Part shown: positions 57,986-64,000 of the stretch, in pieces
Layout: the number at the start of each line of letters is the position of its first letter
Numbering within the stretch: position 1 is the first letter of the stretch
Assembly: GCA_003508835.1 (NCBI GenBank)
Contig: PUFA01000077.1
Coordinates: 8,059,501-8,123,500, forward strand
Direction of reading: 5' to 3'
DNA length: 64,000 bases
Source of the DNA: Eonycteris spelaea
Taxonomy: Eukaryota > Chordata > Mammalia > Chiroptera > Pteropodidae
Program-made: the position numbers and the translations under genes
The notes under the pieces: model-generated
Database searches by the model: none
What the model saw: the letters and a program-made list of their open reading frames with translations, nothing else
Told to the model about the DNA's origin: nothing

Positions 57986-60284
57986 CTGTGTTAACCTCTT
58001 GGAAGGCCCAGCGGGATCATCTTGGTGGATGACATTGCAGCATGTGGGCCTGTATTGTTTCTTACGCTGAACTAGGGGGACTAATCTGGACCTCAAGAGT
58101 GGAGCAGTAGTTTTACTGCTGGTGTGGCACTAGACAGCTCTCCATTGCTCCAAGGCAGGTCTTGCTTATATTAAGTGACAGAGTTCTTATACGCTCCATA
58201 GTGACATGTGAGACTTGAGGTGGAAACAAAGGAATATGTCAGGACTATGTGGAGGAAATAAGATTAGGAAAATCCTGCTTAGGCTTTGTTTGTATGGGGA
58301 TGGCTGTAGAGGGTAAAAGGAAGAGAGAGGGGTGGGGGTGAGAATGGCACAGAAGCAGAAATGTGTAAGTCATGACTTTAAGACCAGAAAGACTGCGAAG
58401 GAATGTTCTTTAAGCAAAATATTAGATGTTAAGGCAGAACATATGGTTTGAGATCTCGAATGGAAGCCTTTGAGCCAACCTAGGCATTTCAAATTAATCT
58501 CACGGGTAGTGGAGAGCCATTGAAGGTTCTTAAATAAGATCACGACAGGTCTCAAGCATAAGAGGTAAAACTGAATTTAGTAAATAAGTTAGAAAATAAG
58601 GCAGTTATGATTTACAACTAAAGCATTATTATGTTTTCAAGAACAATCTTTGGCATAAAGCCTCATGTTTTCAGCATATGCCTGCTAAATTTTTATTTTG
58701 AATATAAAATTACTGTAGCCCAGATGTCATCTAGCCTCCCCAGATTTTTAATACAAAATGACTCTGCATTTTATTTAAACCCAAAGTAAGTGACTCTAAG
58801 CCCTTGTCTTACACAAACCAGACCAAGGAGTGAGATGAGGTTAGACATCACAGCAACGTTCCATCTTCCTTGCTCCCCTTGCCTCTTGCCCTTAATTCTG
58901 CAACCAGGTCCTGGGTTAAACACCACGGTTGATTCCTCTGGTTGCTCCTCTGATAAAACCTATCACCAGGCACCAGCCCTCCAGGCTTCCCAGAGTTCCA
59001 CAGCAAGTATGCTGCAAAGCTCTGATGGAGAATGAATGAAGCTGGACAAAATACCATGCAGCCAATATCACAGAATTGTATCAGCAGAGAGAGCCACCAC
59101 TTATCACAGGCTTCTTCTGCCTTTACAAAATGTCCATGGGGTCCCTCTATGGCAGACCTTGCCTTGCCATAGGAACTGATGGGTAAGAGAAAAGGATGGA
59201 TGAAATACAATCCAGTCTAGCTCAAATCATTGACCTTTTTATTCATGGCGTCCTAATTACCTCTGGATGCTTTCTTTGTCCTTTAAGCATTTTTTCTATC
59301 ATAAAAAAAAATAATAAATTGTGTAGGTTGCCCCATGTCATTTGTGGAGAACCGTGGATGCTAATTAAAAACAAAACCAAAAGCCACAGATGTAATTATT
59401 ACATAATGAGGTGAGGATAATATTATCTGATGCTATTACATATACCAAGAGCGAATTTTAATTAGAACCCCAGGTAGTTGCTAAGAAATCAGGTATAAAG
59501 AAATTTTATCTTTACTGCCTATTTGCAAAATAATTATACATCACAATAATTGCTTAGGTTTAAACCAGATTCTTTGGGAATACTCCTTAAAAGGAAGACT
59601 GTTCTTCAGTCTTGCCCTGTGCAAACAAACCCACATGACTTACCAAGACCAATTTCCTCAATCTGATACTGCAGGCCTGTAGGATTTAGGACCATTTGAA
59701 ACATGTAATCATCTAGCATCAAAGGGTTAGATTCATTCTTTTTAGTTTCTGTAAAGTATAAAGATGAGATGTATCTGTAATGGCAACAAAATAAATATTT
59801 TAAAGCCTATACTTCTGCTCTAACACATAATTTATAATACTGTTTTATGACTGCGTTTGTGTGTGTGTGTGTGTGTGTGTACTGTGTATAAAATACACAG
59901 TACATTCACAGTGCAATGCATCTAAATAACAGTAATATACTTGCAAATACTGTAAAATGGTGCCAAGCAACTGGTAAAGCTTTTAGTAAGTAATCCATAA
60001 AAGACCTTTCTAGAACCTAAGCCATGCGTTGTCTCCATTTCAGGACAGGGAGTCAATAGGAGTGGCAGTAAGTAGGCATGTTAATCGCTCTTAGCATCCA
60101 TTGCTTGATGGAGACTGGCTGGAACTGTGTTGAAGAAAGCCCTGAAGCCCCAGGGGAGGGTGTATCATTGGTCAGTGGTGGATGATTGATTTCATTTGTG
60201 GTCCTGGAGGTGCTGTGGCAGGTGGTTCCGATATGCATATGATCAGTTTCTTGTCCTGTGCCTAATAAAAATACTCACTAGTTT
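57986..60284. other. Mostly unique non-coding sequence
   Basis: Positions 58460-58560 ('gagagccattgaaggttctt' 'aaataagatcacgacag') resemble the 3' part of the ancient repeat described at 16005. A (GT)n run lies at 59857-59880 and is followed by the hairpin at 59879-59903. The 120-codon minus frame at 58848-59210 has no support. Confidence 0.45.
59857..59903 (+). repeat. (GT)n microsatellite ending in a perfect hairpin
   Basis: About 12 GT units run into 'gtactgtgta' (59879-59888), a 5-nt loop 'taaaa', and 'tacacagtac' (59894-59903), which is the exact reverse complement. Confidence 0.95.
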
Positions 60285-60440
60285 GGAATCCAGAGTTCTG
60301 TATTCTGACTTTGCCACATGTTCCCCCAATGGCTAGATTGCTGTGTGACCTTGGGCAAGTCCTGTAACTTCTCTGAACCAGAGCTGCTTTATCTTTCAAA
60401 TGGAAACAATGACACCAACTCAGTCCTCTTAGTGTAGTAT
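60285..60440 (-). mobile_element. MIR SINE
   Basis: 'gattgctgtgtgaccttggg', 'caagtcctgtaacttctctg' and 'ctttatctttcaaatggaaa' are clear antisense MIR landmarks. Confidence 0.88.
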
Positions 60441-60689
60441 GAGACCATGATAGGACAATCAGTTTAACATTATTATATAAAACCTCAGATAAGAAATAGA
60501 TACAGTCAATTTGTGTTCTGGCTTCTTTTCTTCATTCAATTTAGACATCCCAATTCAAAAGACCCAAGAGAAGAGACAGACAACACAACTCGAATCAGTT
60601 TTTCAGTTTGTTTATAACTCTCATTTAAAAGCAAATCAACAAATAAACTTCCAAACAAGTATAAGGATAAGTTTTTGTTTAGAAAAATA

Positions 60690-61600
60690 TTTATTCACAT
60701 CTACTATATGTCCAGCTTTATTGTTGATGTTTGAGGTGCCTCAATGAACAGGAAGTTCCTCTTCTTGTACAGTTGACATTCAAGTGCAGAGAGACAATGC
60801 ACAGAAACAAGAAATTACAAATATGTGAATAAATACAAAATAAATAACTGCATAGGTAGATAAAATTGCAGTCATGTACTGCATAAGTACGTTTTTGTCA
60901 ATGACGAGTGGTCCCAGAAGATTATAATGGAGCTGAAAAGTTCCTGTCACTTCATGACATCATGGCCATCATGTGTAGTGTAATGCATAAGTCACACGTT
61001 TGTGGTGATATTGGTGTAAACAGACCTACTGCACTGCCAGTCATATAAAACTATATCATATACAATTATGTATATATAGTACATGATACTTGAAAATGAT
61101 AAACAACTATGTTACTGGTTTATGTATTTATTATACTTTTATCATTATTTTAGGGTGTATTCTTTCTACTTACAAAAAATTTTGCTGTCAGACAGTGTGC
61201 CGGGTTACACTGACAGCAGCCTCATGACATCTCGTGTTTACTACATCTCTTGATTGCATCGTTTTCTCATGCTTGATTTATTCTCATGTTGTTTTGTACA
61301 GTAACATACTAGAGCAATAGGCTACGCCATACAGCGTAGGTGTATAGTAGGCTATACCCGCTAAGTTTGTGTTATACTCTATGATATTTGCATAGTGATG
61401 AAATGCCTAATGACACGTTGATCAGAATGTATCCCAGTCCTTAAGTGGTACAGGACTATATAGTAATAAAGTAATGAAGTGACATTTGAAGTGTCAGCAG
61501 GCAATAAATGCTATGAAGAACCAACAAAGCGAGATTGGGGAGAGAGCAAGTTCAGGTGAGGAGCGTGCTATTTCAGATAAAGGGATGGATTTGATCACAG
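60690..61600 (+). mobile_element. Ancient interspersed repeat split by a Tigger-like element
   Basis: 'attcacatctactatatgtc' and 'cttgtacagttgacattcaa' on the left and 'gcaggcaataaatgctatga' on the right of the 60868-61466 insert form one copy of the repeat described at 16005. Confidence 0.6.
60868..61466 (+). mobile_element. Tigger-like (Tc1/mariner) non-autonomous DNA transposon
   Basis: The left end 'cagtcatgtactgcataag' and the right end (reverse complement 'tagtcctgtaccacttaag') are imperfect terminal inverted repeats. Inside are 'agaagattataatggagctg', 'gtgtaaacagacctactgca', 'aatttgtgttatactctatg'-like and 'tatgatatttgcatagtgat', typical of a well-known Tigger-type element. At about 600 bp it is internally deleted and carries no transposase frame. 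Confidence 0.85.
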
Positions 61601-62295
61601 AACTGACTGACGTGAGGGGGTGTGCCATGTGGCTCTTTAGGGGAAATCTGTTTCAGGTGGAGGGACAACAAATGCCAAGATTGTGTTCTGTGGGTTCTAG
61701 GACCAGGAACGAAGCCAGTATGGCTTTTACGTTTCTGCCAACCTTTCCCTTGGAGTTCATGTTCGAGGCATGGCCCTGCCAATGTGTTTCAGGGGCCAGG
61801 AAAATCCTGCGCAGCTGCTGGGTCACTGGCACGGCTCCATGCGCAAGGTCTGACATCTTTTGTTACCACTGCCAATCACTTTCTGCATTGCAATTATAAA
61901 TGTATCATTAGACCATGTGATGTTACTCTTGCCCTGTACATATATTTCTTTTTACTGTTACACAATCTGATTTATTGCAGCAGTAGAAACAAACAAGATA
62001 CATTGCTTAAAAGGTGCAATCTGTCAAGCAATTAACTGTGACTTCTGCGACTTCTGTGGGGCAGCTGATCCCGCAGGGGTGAGAAACCATTCATATTGGT
62101 GCCTTTGCCACTTTGCTTCTGTTCCCTCCCCCTGGAAGGTCAGTACTTCTTGCTCAGGCTCTTGCATTATAATAACAGCCACTCTTTGTAGCCTTCCCAC
62201 AGCCTGCTGATACACAGAATTGCTCGATTTTTTTAGTCCAGGGGTGTAATATGTAACATATCACATAAGATTAAGACCATGACGGGAAGTCAGGT
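61601..62295. other. Unique non-coding sequence
   Basis: Two overlapping + frames of 137 codons (61486-61899 and 61622-62035) are open in different phases of the same stretch. Neither has domain-like content or exon signals. Confidence 0.4.
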
Positions 62296-62299
62296 ACAT

Positions 62300-62480
62300 A
62301 AAGTTTTTAGCACAGTGCTTGATACATGGTAGATTTCCCCCAAAACAGTAGCTATTATCATCACAACAGTCCTTTATTTAGTTCTCTTAAAACCTCTACG
62401 AAATAGGAATTATAATCCTCATTTTATGGCTAAGATAGCTTAAGTAACTTCTCCAAGTTCAGTCTGCTAGTTTCAGTCAA
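62300..62480 (+). mobile_element. MIR SINE
   Basis: 'catcacaacagtcctttatt', 'ctacgaaataggaattataa', 'tcctcattttatggctaag' and 'agtaacttctccaagttcag' are MIR landmarks in order. Confidence 0.8.
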
Positions 62481-62577
62481 AGTTTAAATCTCAGTCTGCC
62501 TCATGCTCACCTCTGTTCTTTTTCTTTATGTGATACCTCTCTGCACTTAATTTTTCTTATAATTGTAAAATGGGAAT

Positions 62578-62730
62578 AATACACATATAAAGCATATATA
62601 CATATATACATATACATATACATATCTCACAAAGGCATTTTGGAGTTTCAATTATGTGCATATGTATTTTTGTAAAATATATAACATTAATATTTTACAT
62701 ATGTGTTTATTTTATAAAACTATATATGTA
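62578..62730. repeat. AT-rich tract with (ATACAT)n units
   Basis: ATACAT/ATATAC units at 62580-62625, then AT-rich sequence to about 62730. Confidence 0.9.
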
Positions 62731-63434
62731 TAATTGAGATGGCAGAATTCAAATAGAGTCAGGATATTATTGTTAATCTAAATAATTATTTATCTGAATC
62801 TGTCCTCAGGCTGTTGGAGCCCACTGAGCCCAGCCCATGACTGGGAACTGGCATCTGGGGGTGTGGCTTCTAATGACAGTGACTGCTGGGTATTGGGTAT
62901 AACTAGTCCAGCCTCCTCATCCTTTGGCTGGGATGTTCCTGAGGCAAGTTTTGTACTCAGTTTTCCATATACTCCCAGAGGGATGAAGCTGTGGGTTTCC
63001 ACGTGGTCACTGAACAAATAACATACTGCATATGATCTGCTATTCTCCTGCATCGCCTTACCATTCCCCTCCCAGGATCTCTGCACCTTCAAAATAAACT
63101 CCACGCTCTTCACTCCCTTGTCAGGGCTTGCTTCGGTAAGGAGCTAACTTTTAAAAAATGAACCTGAGGTCATAGGATGTTAGCAGCAATCTCTTTAGAC
63201 CCGCCATCGCCATTCACAAAATAAGTGTTCTCTGTTACGGCAAGATCCAGCTAATCTCTCTAGATAGGAAACCAAATAGAAATGTAAAATCAGAGACCTA
63301 TATTAGCAGTTTTAGTGAACTACTGAAGTGGCACAGTAATAAAGAAGGTCCATCACCTTTTGCATACCTTAGACCTGGCAGTGAACTGGAAGAGGCAACT
63401 AGTTCGCTATTTAGAGTCTTAGATAAGAGAGTCA
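62731..63434. other. Unique non-coding sequence
   Basis: Nothing recognised. The 107-codon minus frame at 62790-63113 has no exon signals that I can support. Confidence 0.45.
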
Positions 63435-63645
63435 GCAAATGTTTTCTATAAAAGGCCAGCTAACGATTTTTTGGGGCTCCACAGGCCAGACCATCTCTGT
63501 TGTACCTACTCAGCTCTGCCATGGTAATGTGAAAGCAGCCATAGGCAGTATGTAAAATACTGGCTGCGGCTGTGTGTCAATAAAACTTTATTGTCAAAAA
63601 CAGACAGAGGGCCAGATTTGGCTTGCAATTGCAGTTCACCTGCCT
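63435..63645 (+). mobile_element. hAT-Charlie non-autonomous DNA transposon, second copy
   Basis: 'tgttttctataaaaggccag', 'gggctccacaggccagacca', 'gtgaaagcagccataggcag', 'gtcaataaaactttattgtc' and 'gagggccagatttggcttgc' follow the same element as at 35075-35312. Confidence 0.9.
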
Positions 63646-64000
63646 GATTTAGATCCAGCTACTTTTATATCCTTAATATTCTTGCAATGATATTTTTTTA
63701 CTTTTTTTTTTTTGCCTTCCCCTCTCTATTCTGCCCATCCCCCTCATGAATTTGTGTATTTTCTGTTTGTATTTAAAGGTCCAGCCCAAGTTTTCTTCCT
63801 TTGGAAAATTTGTTCTGAATTCTCCCAGCTGGGTCAAGGGCTTCTCACCCATGTTCTTTTAGCACCCCCTGCATAGAGATCTTCATACTTACACTCTGAC
63901 TGATTATTTTTAGATTTACATATTATTTAGTTATGGGCTTTCGTTATGACAGAAATCTCTCAAAGTAGCTTCAATACAAAAAAAAAATTAAAGTGGATAT
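63646..64000. other. Unclassified sequence to the window end
   Basis: A T run at 63700-63713 and sequence that may be a diverged L2 3' end ('tctgaattctcccagctggg', 'gcaccccctgcatagagatc') are visible; neither the family nor the end is certain. Confidence 0.3.

Noticed and set aside
61486..62035. Two overlapping 137-codon frames on +
   Set aside because: Different phases of the same DNA are both open, so openness is not informative; the first begins in the split ancient repeat.
1..64000. CRISPR arrays, bacterial operons, phage genes
   Set aside because: No regularly spaced direct repeats, no long tightly packed frames; the repeat families are mammalian.

Overview
The window is mammalian nuclear DNA, almost certainly intergenic or deep-intronic. 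No intact protein-coding gene, rRNA gene or functional tRNA gene can be supported. The open frames present are short and cross recognisable repeats. The best lineage clue is three short retroposons built on 5S rRNA: 9113-9333 on +, 20622-20845 on -, and 22445-22662 on -. The third has a tRNA-Val-like head fused in front of the 5S body. SINEs of 5S and mixed tRNA/5S origin are known among mammals from fruit bats (Pteropodidae), so a megabat genome is the most likely source. This is an inference, not an alignment result. The rest of the repeat content is general placental: MIR, L2, MLT1-type MaLR LTRs, old L1, hAT-Charlie elements including a MER20-like copy, and a Tigger-like element.

Layout. 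Positions 1-9100 are mostly unique DNA with L2, MIR, one MLT1 LTR and a possible antisense LTR. Positions 9100-16000 hold the first 5S SINE, several microsatellites, a 111-bp pure purine tract, and two almost identical L1 3' fragments in inverted orientation. Positions 16000-24900 are gene-poor and carry the other two 5S-derived SINEs, one inserted in a MIR. Positions 24870-26770 are the only gene-like part: a broken, minus-strand, GC-rich reading region beside a CpG-rich block with splice-donor-like sites. An AT-rich tract with a perfect 26-bp palindrome follows. Positions 27100-32500 are largely antisense L1 with MLT1 LTRs. Positions 32500-64000 are unique DNA broken up by MIR, L2, hAT, MER20-like, L1 and Tigger-like copies.

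Most candidate signals are structural: the composite tRNA-5S SINE, a conserved non-5S tail with a short hairpin in the two longer SINEs, and a compact set of nested inverted repeats at 51882-51968. Repeat names come from recognising consensus features by eye, so boundaries are approximate and subfamily names are tentative.
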